The notes under the pieces were generated by a model. That model was not told the DNA's origin. It ran no database searches and worked only from the letters and a program-made list of their open reading frames with translations. The position numbers and the translations under genes are program-made. A stretch of 64,000 nucleotides of DNA from Burkholderia sp. SRS-W-2-2016 (GTDB lineage Bacteria; Pseudomonadota; Gammaproteobacteria; Burkholderiales; Burkholderiaceae). Shown here one piece after another: positions 17,106-27,494 of the stretch; within the stretch, counting starts at the first letter, position 1, and every line of letters begins with the position of its first letter. Location of the stretch: assembly GCF_001931485.1 (NCBI RefSeq), contig NZ_MSDV01000055.1:1-64000 (forward strand). Direction: 5' to 3'.

Positions 17106-17465
17106 ATGGAACGCATTCCGATTTTGCGGATGGGCAAGTTTCTGCTCGTGACGATTCAGGTCGACATGCACGACCGCCTCGCGATGACATTGCAGGACGA
17201 TCTGACGAGCCGCATCGTCAAGGATCGCGCGAAGGGCGTGCTGATCGACATCTCGTCGCTCGACGTGGTCGACTCGTTTATCGGCCGGATGATCGGCGAG
17301 ACCGCCGCGATGGCGCGCGTGCTCGACGCGGAAACGGTGGTGGTCGGCATGCAGCCGTCGGTGGCGATCACGCTGGTCGAACTCGGTCTCGCGTTGCCCG
17401 GGGTGCGCACCGCGCTCAACGTCGAGAAGGGCATGGCGTTGCTGACCGGCGCGGCTGAGCTTTGA
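17106..17465 (+). CDS. rsbS: RsbS-type single-domain STAS protein
   Basis: 119 residues, a single STAS domain close to Bacillus RsbS: IPILRMGKFLLVTIQ, then IDISSLDVVDSFIGRM and MQPSVAITLVELGLALPGV. Ser57 in the VVDSF segment aligns with the phosphorylated Ser59 of RsbS. It forms the stressosome core with RsbR and sequesters the RsbT kinase until phosphorylated. It lies 34 bp after rsbR, and its stop overlaps the TTG start proposed for rsbT. Confidence 0.92.
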   Translation: MERIPILRMGKFLLVTIQVDMHDRLAMTLQDDLTSRIVKDRAKGVLIDISSLDVVDSFIGRMIGETAAMARVLDAETVVVGMQPSVAITLVELGLALPGVRTALNVEKGMALLTGAAEL

Positions 17466-17950
17466 GCGCGTTCTTCGGTCAGCCGCCCACGAGCGCGCCA
17501 CTTGCCGCCATGACGAGCCCCAATGCCCCGACACTTGCCGATGGCCAGCCGCCCGACGAGGCGCTGCCGGTCCGCTCGGACGAACAGATCGTGCGGCTGC
17601 GGCGCTACGTGCGCGAGAAAGCGGTTGCGCTCGGCCTGTCGCTGATCGATCAGACCAAACTGGTCACCGCGGCGAGCGAACTGGCGCGCAACACGCTCAC
17701 GTACGGGCGGGGCGGCGACGTCTATATCTACACGGTGCAGCGCAATGGCCGGAGTGGTTTGCGGCTCGATTTCATCGACACTGGCCCGGGAATTGCTGAC
17801 ATCCAGCAGGCGCTGACCGACGGCTTCACCAGCGGCAACGGTCTGGGTCTGGGACTGGGCGGCGCGAAGCGCTTGTGCGACGAATTCGAGATCCGCTCCG
17901 CGCCTGGCGAGGGCACCCATATTTCAATTACCAAATGGAAGCCGTTCTGA
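17462..17950 (+). CDS. rsbT: RsbT-type serine/threonine kinase (anti-sigma-like ATPase)
   Basis: Up to 162 residues with a GHKL (HATPase_c) fold: N box TAASELARNTLTYG, G1 box DTGPGI and G2 box GLGLGLGGAKRL. RsbT phosphorylates RsbR and RsbS and is then released to act on downstream partners. The TTG at 17462 overlaps the rsbS stop and would be translationally coupled. An ATG at 17510 gives 146 residues, nearer the family's usual 130-140, but leaves a 44-bp gap without an SD. The start is therefore uncertain. The end overlaps the start of the next gene. Confidence 0.9.
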   Translation: MSAFFGQPPTSAPLAAMTSPNAPTLADGQPPDEALPVRSDEQIVRLRRYVREKAVALGLSLIDQTKLVTAASELARNTLTYGRGGDVYIYTVQRNGRSGLRLDFIDTGPGIADIQQALTDGFTSGNGLGLGLGGAKRLCDEFEIRSAPGEGTHISITKWKPF

Positions 17951-19164
17951 ATCAATCGAGCGCGATGCAGCAGCGCTTCGAAATCGCCGATCCCAGTCAG
18001 ATTTCATTTGCCCGGCGGGGAATCGGCGAGCTCGCGCAACGCGTGGGTTGCAGCGAGACCGCGATCGGCAGACTGGCGATCGTCGTGACCGAATGCGCGA
18101 CCAATCAGCTCAAGCATGCGCAGCGCGGCGAACTGCTCGCGCGGACTTTGCACGCGCTGGCGCCGGACAGTTCGCCGGCCGCGCGCGCCGGCGTCGAACT
18201 GCTCGCGATCGACAACGGTCCCGGCATTCACGATCTGCATGCGTGCTTCGTCGACGGCTATACGACGGCCGGCAGTCCGGGCACCGGGATGGGCGCGATC
18301 AACCGGCTCGCCGACGAACTCGACGTGTGGAGCGCGCCGGGGCTCGGCACGATTTTGCGGGTCGTCGTGTGGGCCGACGGCGGCGCCGCAACAAACAGCG
18401 TAGCGAACAGCGTGACGAATGGCGCAACCAATGGCGCGGCAACCACGGCGGACCCGGCCGCGCCGCTCGCCGAATTCGCCGCTAGCACTGGCAGCCACGC
18501 CGGCAGCCACACCGCCACCGCCACGCCGCCGGTCGAATACGGCGCAATCAATCTGCCGCTGCAAGGTGAAATCCTGTGCGGCGACGGGTGGTCGTGCGGC
18601 TACGCGGATGGCGAATTCACGGTGATGGTCGCCGACGGTCTCGGCCACGGCCCGCTCGCGCATCAGGCCGCGCGCGCCGCGGTCGATAACTTCGCGCAGC
18701 TGGGACCGTCGAGCGTCGAACAGATCGTCGTCGCCGCGCATCAGGCGTTGCGTCCGACGCGCGGCGCGGCGCTCGGCGTCGCGCGCATTCCGCTCGGCGC
18801 GAATGGCGGCGAGCCGCCGCAGCCGGGCAGTACGGGCGCGAACGCGGCCGCGCGGTTCTGCGGCATCGGCAACATCGCCGCGAGTGTCTGGACCCCGCAC
18901 GCGCATCGTCATCTGGTTTCGCACGCGGGCATTGCCGGTCATCAGATGCACAAGGCGCAGGCGTTTCAGGTCGACTGGCCGGACGATGCGCTGCTGATCC
19001 TGCATTCGGACGGACTCGCGACGCGCTGGGATCTGAGCCGCTATCCGGGTTTGACCTTGCGTCATCCGGCGTTGATCGCGGCCGCGTTGTACCGCGACTT
19101 CGCGCGCGGCCGCGACGACCTGACCGTGTTCGTCGCGCGCGTGCCGCGTAAGGAGTCCGTATGA
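17935..19164 (+). CDS. RsbX-like fusion: anti-sigma-type ATPase plus SpoIIE/PP2C phosphatase
   Basis: 409 residues; the ATG at 17935 overlaps the rsbT end. Residues 1-145 form a second RsbT-like GHKL domain (TECATNQLKHA, DNGPGI, GTGMGAINRL). A low-complexity Thr/Asn/Ala linker (about 152-200) joins it to a SpoIIE-type PP2C phosphatase domain, with the metal-binding motifs VADGLGHG, SDGLATRWD and GRDDLTVF. The phosphatase should reset the phosphorylated RsbR/RsbS proteins as RsbX does. The ATPase domain could be an extra kinase or a docking module. A second in-frame ATG at 17965 is also possible. The following gene starts within its last codon (ATGA overlap). Confidence 0.88.
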   Translation: MEAVLNQSSAMQQRFEIADPSQISFARRGIGELAQRVGCSETAIGRLAIVVTECATNQLKHAQRGELLARTLHALAPDSSPAARAGVELLAIDNGPGIHDLHACFVDGYTTAGSPGTGMGAINRLADELDVWSAPGLGTILRVVVWADGGAATNSVANSVTNGATNGAATTADPAAPLAEFAASTGSHAGSHTATATPPVEYGAINLPLQGEILCGDGWSCGYADGEFTVMVADGLGHGPLAHQAARAAVDNFAQLGPSSVEQIVVAAHQALRPTRGAALGVARIPLGANGGEPPQPGSTGANAAARFCGIGNIAASVWTPHAHRHLVSHAGIAGHQMHKAQAFQVDWPDDALLILHSDGLATRWDLSRYPGLTLRHPALIAAALYRDFARGRDDLTVFVARVPRKESV

Positions 19165-20606
19165 AGGCCGCGCTGCTGCACACGCTGCCGCTCGACGGCG
19201 AACTCGCGACGGTCGCCGCGCGCCGCTTCGCGCGCGAATTCGGCGAGGCGCTCGGCTTTGCGATGCAGGATCGCACGCGGATCGCGACCTCGGTGCTCGA
19301 AGTCGCGCGCACGGTGCTGGCCGCGACGCGCGCCGGCCGCGTCGAGTTTCGCTTCGACGAAACGGCCGAACCGCAGGCGCTGCAGATCGTTGTCATCGCG
19401 CCCGCGACGCCGCTCGCGCGCCTCACCGCGACGCCCGTCGCCACGCCCGACGCGCCGGCTCCGGTCGCGCTCGGCCTGCTGGCCGCGCAGCGTCTGATGG
19501 ACGCGTGCCGGTTCGACGAGGCCGACGGCGACGCGCTGCTGACGCTGACCATGCAACTGCCGGAACAGGCGCCGCGGGTGAGCGCGGCGGCGCTGAGCAA
19601 GGTCCTGAACGCGCCGGCCGCGAAAGTGCCGCTCGGCGCCGAGGTGTCGGTCGAGGAAGTGCAGCGGCAAAACCGCGAACTGGCCGCCGCGCTCGCCGAT
19701 CTGCACGAACGCAACGACGAACTGATGCGGCTCACGCGCGAACTCGAGGACACCAATCGCGGCGTCGTCGCGCTGTATGCGGAACTCGACGAACGCGCGC
19801 TGCATCTGCGCCGCGCCGACGAAGCGAAATCGCGCTTCCTGTCGAACACGAGCCACGAATTCCGCTCGCCGCTGTACTCGATCCGCGCGCTGTCGAAACT
19901 GCTGCTCGACCGCGTCGACGGCGAGCTGACCGACGAGCAGGCCAAGCAGGTGCGCTTCATCCGCAAGGCCGCCGAGGAGTTGTCGGAGACCGTCGACGAT
20001 CTGCTCGACATCGCGAAGATCGAAGCCGGCAAGATCGAACTGAAGCCGGTCGAATTCGAGGTCGCCAAGCTGTTCTCGGCGTTGCGCGGAATGATGCGTC
20101 CGCTGCTGCCGGCGAGCGACGTCGAGCTGCTGTTCGAGCCGTGCGACGATCTGCCGGTGATCTGCACCGACGAAGGCAAGGTCGCGCAGATCCTGCGCAA
20201 CTTCATTTCGAATGCGCTGAAGTTCACCGAGCACGGCGAGGTGCGCGTGCGCGCCACTTACGACGACGCCGCGCAACGGATGATCTTCGCGGTCAGCGAC
20301 ACCGGCATCGGCATCGCGCCCGAGCATCAGCAAAGCGTGTTCGAAGAATTCGAGCAGGTCGAGAATCATCTGCAGAACCAGGTGAAAGGCACCGGGCTCG
20401 GGCTGCCGTTATGCGACAAGCTGTGCCGCCTGCTCGGCGGCGCGGTCGGTCTGACGAGCGAGCTCGGCCGTGGCTCGACCTTCACCGCGACGCTGCCGAT
20501 CCGGCTACCGCACAACGCGGGCGGCGCATCACGCGCGGCAGCGCCGCCGGGCATGACCGGCACGCCGGGCGAAAGCGTGACCGGCACGAGCGGCGGCCAA
20601 TCATGA
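19161..20606 (+). CDS. Sensor histidine kinase with RsbT-like N-terminal region (stressosome output)
   Basis: 481 residues, no transmembrane segments, so cytosolic. Residues 1-135 look like a degenerate RsbT/GHKL domain (ARRFAREFGEALGF, TSVLEVARTVL). A coiled coil follows (about 162-220), then HisKA with His232 in SHEFRSPLYS, and a complete HATPase with the N box (NFISNALKFTEHG), G1 (DTGIGI) and G2 (GTGLGLPL). The tail after residue 450 is Ala/Gly/Thr-rich. The start overlaps the previous stop. The N-terminal homology suggests that released RsbT or the fusion phosphatase controls it by contact. No receiver domain of its own; the next gene supplies two. Confidence 0.88.
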   Translation: MKAALLHTLPLDGELATVAARRFAREFGEALGFAMQDRTRIATSVLEVARTVLAATRAGRVEFRFDETAEPQALQIVVIAPATPLARLTATPVATPDAPAPVALGLLAAQRLMDACRFDEADGDALLTLTMQLPEQAPRVSAAALSKVLNAPAAKVPLGAEVSVEEVQRQNRELAAALADLHERNDELMRLTRELEDTNRGVVALYAELDERALHLRRADEAKSRFLSNTSHEFRSPLYSIRALSKLLLDRVDGELTDEQAKQVRFIRKAAEELSETVDDLLDIAKIEAGKIELKPVEFEVAKLFSALRGMMRPLLPASDVELLFEPCDDLPVICTDEGKVAQILRNFISNALKFTEHGEVRVRATYDDAAQRMIFAVSDTGIGIAPEHQQSVFEEFEQVENHLQNQVKGTGLGLPLCDKLCRLLGGAVGLTSELGRGSTFTATLPIRLPHNAGGASRAAAPPGMTGTPGESVTGTSGGQS

Positions 20607-20706
20607 CGCGCCGCGCGCTGCGTTACGCCACCCGTGCCGCGACGCGCCCGCGCCTCGCGCGGCGGCGTGCCGCCCGGCAGGCCTTCCTCTACGGACTTGC
20701 ATTTCC

Positions 20707-22638
20707 ATGACCGACGCGAACGCCAATCTGATCCTGAACGTCGACGACAACGAAGGCGCTCGTTACGCGAAGACGCGGATCCTGTCGCGCGCGGGCTTCG
20801 AGGTGATCGAGGCCGGCAACGGCGCCGACGCGATCGAACGCGCGCGCATTTCGCAGCCGGATCTGGTGCTGCTCGACGTCAATCTGCCGGACCTGAACGG
20901 CTTCGAAGTATGCCGCCGGATCAAGGCGGCGCCGGAAACCGCGGGCGTGCTGGTGATCCATACGTCGGCGGCGGCGGTCGCGAGCATGGACCGCGTGCGC
21001 GGTCTCGAAGGCGGCGCGGACAGTTATCTGACCGAGCCGATCGAACCGGACGAACTGATCGCGCAGGTGCGCGCGCTGCTGCGCGTGCGCCGCGCGGAAG
21101 GCGCATTGCGCGAAAGCGAGGAGCGCTTCCGGCAGATGGCCGAGAACATCGACGACGTGTTCTGGATGCTCGATCCGGCGAGCGCGCAGCTGCTGTACGT
21201 GAGTCCCGCGTATCGGCGCCTGTGGGGCGATGCGGCGCACGAACCGACGCCCACCTCGCGCCACTGGGCCAACCATATTCATCCCACCGACTCCGCCGCG
21301 GTCGAGCAGGCGTATCGCGCGCTCGCGACCGGCATTGCGTACGAGATCGAATACCGGATCGTGCGGCCGGACGGCGAGACGCGCTGGGCGGTCGAGCGGG
21401 CGTTTCCGGTGCGCGACGCGCGCGAACGCATCTACCGGCTGGCCGGCATCGTCAACGACATTTCCGACCGTAAGGCGAACGAAATGATTCTGCGCGACGC
21501 CGACCGCCGCAAGGACGAGTTCCTCGCGATGCTCGCGCACGAACTGCGCAATCCGCTCGCGCCGATCCGCAATGCGATCGAACTGCTCGACCCGGCCCGC
21601 ACGCCGACCCAGCAAAGCTTCGAAGCGATGCGGGCGGTGATCGGCCGGCAGGTCAAACATCTGAGCCGCCTCGTCGACGATCTGCTCGACGTCGCGCGCA
21701 TCACGCAAGGCAAGATCACGTTGCGCCAGGAAATCGTCGAACTGTCCGCCGCGCTCGAAGCGGCGATCGAAACCGTGCGGCCCGCGCTGAACCGCAAAGG
21801 CCATACGCTGAGCAGCGCGTTGCCGCACGAGCCGGTGTTCGTGCTCGGCGACAGCGTGCGGATCGCCCAGGTGCTCGGCAATGTATTGTCGAACGCGGTG
21901 AAGTACACGCCGCCGGGCGGCGACATTCGCGTCGAAGTGCGCGACGCGCAGAACGACGTGCTGGTCAGCGTGCGCGACAACGGCGTCGGCATCGCGGCCG
22001 AAACCTTGCCGCACATCTTCGATCTGTTCGTGCAATCGGAGATATCGCTCGAACGCTCGGAAGGCGGGCTCGGGATCGGCCTGCCGCTCGCGCGCACGCT
22101 GGTCGAATTGCACGGCGGCCAGATCGAAGCGTTTTCGGCGGGACCGGGGCGCGGCAGCGAGTTCGTCGTGCGCCTGCCGTTGACGCGCATCGAGCGCGCG
22201 GCCCGGCCCGCGCCGGCCGTCGAGCCGGCCCCGCCGCAGGACGCCGGTGACGCGCTGCGGGTGCTGCTGGTCGACGACAGTGTCGACGCGGCGCTCGCGC
22301 TGTCGCTGGTGCTGCAGGCGGACGGCTACGACGTGCGCGTCGCGCACGAGGCGGACAGCGCGCTGGAACTCGCCGCGCAGTTCGAGCCGCAAGTCGTGCT
22401 GCTCGATCTCGGCCTGCCCGGCATGGACGGCTTCCAGCTCGCGCAGGAGATGCGCCGCCGCGCGGCCACCGCCGGCGCGCTGCTGATCGCGGTGACCGGC
22501 TACGGCCAGGCGACCGACCGGCAGCGCTCACGCGAGGCCGGCTTCGATCATCATCTGGTCAAGCCGGTGTCGATCGAAGAGATCCAGAACGTGATCTCGA
22601 GCCGCTTTCCGGCCGCGCACCGCCACCCGCTCGGTTAG
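20707..22638 (+). CDS. Hybrid sensor: REC-PAS-histidine kinase-REC
   Basis: 643 residues. REC1 is at 8-122 with Asp57 as phosphoacceptor, but the usual switch lysine is replaced (YLTEPIEP). A PAS domain is at about 130-260 with a PAC segment (IEYRIVRPDGETRW). HisKA has His in LAHELRNPLAP (about 275-290). HATPase has NVLSNAVKYT, DNGVGI and GLGIGLPLA. REC2 (about 517-636) has canonical VDDS, LLDLGLPGMDG and LVKP. It lies 100 bp after the histidine kinase, probably in the same operon, as the final output or relay of the stressosome. No DNA-binding or GGDEF domain is attached, so a further output protein is needed. Confidence 0.88.
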   Translation: MTDANANLILNVDDNEGARYAKTRILSRAGFEVIEAGNGADAIERARISQPDLVLLDVNLPDLNGFEVCRRIKAAPETAGVLVIHTSAAAVASMDRVRGLEGGADSYLTEPIEPDELIAQVRALLRVRRAEGALRESEERFRQMAENIDDVFWMLDPASAQLLYVSPAYRRLWGDAAHEPTPTSRHWANHIHPTDSAAVEQAYRALATGIAYEIEYRIVRPDGETRWAVERAFPVRDARERIYRLAGIVNDISDRKANEMILRDADRRKDEFLAMLAHELRNPLAPIRNAIELLDPARTPTQQSFEAMRAVIGRQVKHLSRLVDDLLDVARITQGKITLRQEIVELSAALEAAIETVRPALNRKGHTLSSALPHEPVFVLGDSVRIAQVLGNVLSNAVKYTPPGGDIRVEVRDAQNDVLVSVRDNGVGIAAETLPHIFDLFVQSEISLERSEGGLGIGLPLARTLVELHGGQIEAFSAGPGRGSEFVVRLPLTRIERAARPAPAVEPAPPQDAGDALRVLLVDDSVDAALALSLVLQADGYDVRVAHEADSALELAAQFEPQVVLLDLGLPGMDGFQLAQEMRRRAATAGALLIAVTGYGQATDRQRSREAGFDHHLVKPVSIEEIQNVISSRFPAAHRHPLG

Positions 22639-22763
22639 CCACCCGCTCCGATAAGCGCCGCACGCGCTGCACGCTTTCGCGCTTTCCATTACATTGCGGA
22701 AGCGGCGCGCGCGCGCACGCCGCTTTCTCTTTTCCAACAGCGGTGTCTGCCCTTATCGAGTCC

Positions 22764-24448
<1,685 letters not shown>

Positions 24449-24533
24449 GCGCGTCGATGCCCAGGCATGCTGTGCCGCGCGACACGGCATGCGACACTGG
24501 CGTTCATCCCGACTACCGGAGCCGCGAGTCACC

Positions 24534-25949
24534 ATGTCCACTGATTTGAGTCTGATCGGGCGCAGCGCCTGCGAAATCGTCGAACTGTTGCGCACCGAAG
24601 AGGTGAGTCCGCACGATCTGCTCGATACGCTCGCCGCGCAGATCGAGCGCGTCGAGCCGCAGGTCAATGCGCTGCCCACACTGTGTTTCGAACGCGCGCA
24701 CGCGCATGCCGATGCGCTGCTGAAAAAGCCCGTCGCCGAGCGCGGTTTGCTGTGCGGCTTGCCGGTGCCGATCAAGGATCTGACCGACGTCGCCGGCGTG
24801 CGCACCACGCGCGGCTCGCTGGTCTATCGCGACCGCGTGCCGGCAACGTCGGACGCCGGCGTCGCGCTGCTCGAAGCGCGCGGCGGCGTAATCTACGCAA
24901 AATCGAACACGCCCGAATTCGGTTCGGGCGGCCATACCTACAACAGCGTGTTCGGCATCACCCGCAATCCGTGGGATCTGTCGCGCTCGGCCGGCGGTTC
25001 GTCGGGCGGCGCGGCGGCCGCGCTCGCGTCCGGCACCGCGTGGGTCGCGCAGGGCTCCGACCTCGCGGGCTCGTTGCGCACGCCGTCGGCGTTCTGCGGG
25101 GTGGTCGGGATGCGGCCGACGCCGGGCCGCGTGTCCTACGCGCCGGCCGCCGATCCATACGGCACGCTCGGCATCCACGGGCCGATGGCGCGCAACGTGA
25201 CCGATACCGCGCTGCTGCTCGACGCGATGTGCGCAGAAGTAGACGGCGCGCCGCTGTCGCTCGCCGCACCCGCGACGCCGTTCCTCACCCATGCGCGCAA
25301 CCCGCGCCGGCCGGCGCGCGTCGCGTTCAGCGCGGGGCTCGGCATCGCCACCCCCGAGCCGGAAATCGCCGCAATCTGTCTCAAAACGATGGACCGGCTC
25401 GCGGCGAACGGCATCGGCGTCGACGAAACCGATCTCGATCTGAGCGCGGCGAACCAGGCGTTCCACACACTACGTGGGATCGCGTACGCGACGAACTACG
25501 AAGAAGTGCTCGCGCAGCATCGCGACGTGCTCAATCCGAACGTGGTCTGGAACATCGAGTTCGGCCTGCAACAGGACAATCAGGCGATGCGTTCGGCATT
25601 GCGCACCCGCGCCGCGCTGTTCCAGCGGCTCGACACGTTGCTGCAACGCTATGACGTGCTGATCTGCCCGGCGTCGATCGTGCTGCCGTTCCCGGTTGAA
25701 ATGCGCGACGTGCGCGAGGCCGCGGGCCGCCATTTCGACACCTACATCGACTGGCTCGCGATCACCTATGCGCTCACGCTAACGGGCATGCCGGTGATCG
25801 TGATTCCGTGCGGGATGAGCGCGAGCGGTCTGCCGGTCGGCATCCAGATCGTCGGCCGGGTGCGCGGCGAGGCGGCGCTGCTGTCGGCGGCGCGCGCGAT
25901 CGAGGAGATCGTCGGCGAGTGGGCGAACGGGAAACCTCAGGTATCCTGA
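24534..25949 (+). CDS. Amidase (amidase signature family)
   Basis: 471 residues. The Ser-cisSer-Lys triad is visible: Lys in PIKDLTDV (about 82), cis-Ser in SRSAGGSSGGAAAA (about 157) and the nucleophile Ser in GSDLAGSLRTPS (about 182). The normal length and full glycine/serine signature indicate an active amide hydrolase. The chosen ATG begins MSTDLSLIGRS; an upstream frame extension lacks coding character. It stands alone after the YadGH-like pair and ends at a bidirectional terminator. The substrate cannot be inferred; a GatA role is unlikely because gatB/gatC are absent. Confidence 0.88.
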   Translation: MSTDLSLIGRSACEIVELLRTEEVSPHDLLDTLAAQIERVEPQVNALPTLCFERAHAHADALLKKPVAERGLLCGLPVPIKDLTDVAGVRTTRGSLVYRDRVPATSDAGVALLEARGGVIYAKSNTPEFGSGGHTYNSVFGITRNPWDLSRSAGGSSGGAAAALASGTAWVAQGSDLAGSLRTPSAFCGVVGMRPTPGRVSYAPAADPYGTLGIHGPMARNVTDTALLLDAMCAEVDGAPLSLAAPATPFLTHARNPRRPARVAFSAGLGIATPEPEIAAICLKTMDRLAANGIGVDETDLDLSAANQAFHTLRGIAYATNYEEVLAQHRDVLNPNVVWNIEFGLQQDNQAMRSALRTRAALFQRLDTLLQRYDVLICPASIVLPFPVEMRDVREAAGRHFDTYIDWLAITYALTLTGMPVIVIPCGMSASGLPVGIQIVGRVRGEAALLSAARAIEEIVGEWANGKPQVS

Positions 25950-25973
25950 TCTAAACCGGACGGCGATGAAAAG

Positions 25974-26010
25974 AAAAGGGCGTGGCGGCTGCGGCCGACA
26001 CGCCCTTTTT
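25974..26010. terminator. Bidirectional Rho-independent terminator
   Basis: An 11-bp stem (AAAAGGGCGTG with CACGCCCTTTT, 14-nt loop) with T runs on both strands, placed between the convergent amidase and LuxR-type genes. Confidence 0.9.
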
Positions 26011-26030
26011 ACGTCGATGCCACCGCGCGC

Positions 26031-27032
26031 TTACGACAGATAAGCCTGCGCGACGTTGATCAACTGCACGCGGTTGCGCACGTTGAACAACTGCCGCAAG
26101 CGGCGCAGATGATAGTCGACGTTATGCGGCGACAGTCCGAGGAAGTACGCGATTTCCTTGTCCCGCTGCCCCTGCACGACCGCCCGCAACACCGCGTGTT
26201 GCAGCTTGCTGAGCGCGACGCTCTGCGGTTGCGCGGGCGCGACGCCGATCACGCTCTTCGCGTGAGTCCAGATGAACTCGTGCAGCGCGTGCGCGAACAT
26301 CAGCGTTTCCGCGACGATCGACTCGGTCATCCAGCGCGGGTTGCCGATTTCCGAGTTGAAACACAGACACGCTCGCAGTTCCGGCTCGGGCAGCGGCATC
26401 TGGATCAGAATCCCGCTCTTGCGGCCGGCGGCGTCCAGCATGTCGATCAGACTGCCGAGCCGTTCGCTGCGCACCTGCGCGCGCGGCAGGTCGGCGCGCA
26501 TGTCGGCGGTATTCCACAGCAGCGGCAAGCCGGTCGGCGACGCCAGCGCGACGCGCGGATCGAGCTCGAAATAACGCTCGCGGAAATAGCGCGTGAGCCA
26601 CGCCTGCGACTCGTAGCTGGACAGCACGTACATCGTCTTGTGATGCGCGGACGTGCGCGTGGCCGTGTAACTGAACGAGTCGAAGCCCAGGTGCCTGATG
26701 CGCTGGCGCACGAACTCGATCCGGTCCTGGGTGCTGCCGAACCGTCCGAGCGGACCGGTCAGCGGGGCGCCGCGGCGCGCGGCGGGTGGCGGGGTGCCGA
26801 TTTCCTCCTCGGTAAACAACGTGAGGAAGCCAGCCCGGGCCGCGCCTTGCGCTGCCCGGACCGACGTCTTCGATGCATCAGCCGCGTGGGCTGACTTCGC
26901 GCCATCGCGCGTGCCGGCCGGGTAGGCCGGTTGAGCGGACGGCGTTGCTGGGTATGCTGCCGACGCGGGTCCGGCTGCGCCTTGCGGCGCGCCGGTCAGC
27001 CATTGCGGCAGCGTATCGCATTCATGTTCCAT
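26031..27032 (-). CDS. LuxR-family regulator with autoinducer-binding-like domain
   Basis: 333 residues. Residues 1-80 are a Pro/Ala-rich, probably disordered extension. An autoinducer-binding domain follows (about 85-235), with the conserved Trp, Tyr and Asp-Pro pattern (WLTRYFRERYFELDPRV, LLWNTADM). The C-terminal HTH (about 265-330) has KEIAYFLGLSPHNVDYHLRRL. No luxI synthase is adjacent, so it is a LuxR solo that may sense exogenous acyl-homoserine lactones or another ligand. A 13-bp direct repeat lies upstream of its start. The long N-terminal extension is unusual for TraR/LuxR proteins, and the true start could be further in. Confidence 0.85.
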   Translation of the reverse strand: MEHECDTLPQWLTGAPQGAAGPASAAYPATPSAQPAYPAGTRDGAKSAHAADASKTSVRAAQGAARAGFLTLFTEEEIGTPPPAARRGAPLTGPLGRFGSTQDRIEFVRQRIRHLGFDSFSYTATRTSAHHKTMYVLSSYESQAWLTRYFRERYFELDPRVALASPTGLPLLWNTADMRADLPRAQVRSERLGSLIDMLDAAGRKSGILIQMPLPEPELRACLCFNSEIGNPRWMTESIVAETLMFAHALHEFIWTHAKSVIGVAPAQPQSVALSKLQHAVLRAVVQGQRDKEIAYFLGLSPHNVDYHLRRLRQLFNVRNRVQLINVAQAYLS

Positions 27033-27480
27033 GAAATGCTAGCTCCGGATTTCTAAACGCGTGAAAGACGACAAGCTCGATGATTAGCAAATTTTTGAGA
27101 TAACAGAGGGCGGTTCTTTGCTATCATTTTTGAGATAAAGCAGTGACAGTGGACCGGCAATACGTCTGCGGCGGCGTTTCTCCTTTCGCAGGTTGTTCTT
27201 TGCGTTGGCTCCTTCCATACGGCACCTCCTTTTGAGGGGATGTGATGGCGCGAATTCCCCGCCTCACCGTGACACTCGGGTACGACCGCTATAGAGCGGG
27301 ACAGCGGCTCGAGCGTCTCGAACGCGGTGCGGGCGTGCGCCGGCGAAGCGCCAGTCCGCGCGCGCGGCACCCGGGATGCGTGCCGCCGCTGCCGGTGTCA
27401 TGGCGCTGGCATTCGCCCGGCGACGGGTCGCAGTCGATCGGGCGCGCACACGCGAGCGCGCGCTGCTCGCCGGCGCCGCG
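27033..27480. other. Intergenic region upstream of the LuxR-type gene
   Basis: The first 150 bp are AT-rich and contain a perfect 13-bp direct repeat. From about 27240 the sequence is GC-rich and open in several frames, but none shows family similarity. It may be the eroded 5' part of the AraC pseudogene or an unrelated remnant. Confidence 0.4.
27091..27138 (-). promoter_or_regulatory. Two 13-bp direct repeats upstream of the LuxR-type gene
   Basis: ATTTTTGAGATAA occurs at 27091-27103 and again at 27126-27138. The 35-bp periodicity is close to three or four helical turns, 59-106 bp before the LuxR-type start. This is a plausible operator pair for autoregulation, by inference only. Confidence 0.45.
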
Positions 27481-27494
27481 CAACCGCTGAGGCT

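Noticed and set aside
20689..22392. Long minus-strand frame opposite the hybrid kinase; also similar frames at 34666-36648 and 36670-38763
   Set aside because: Antisense shadows of genes with complete catalytic motifs; His/Arg-rich translations without similarity.
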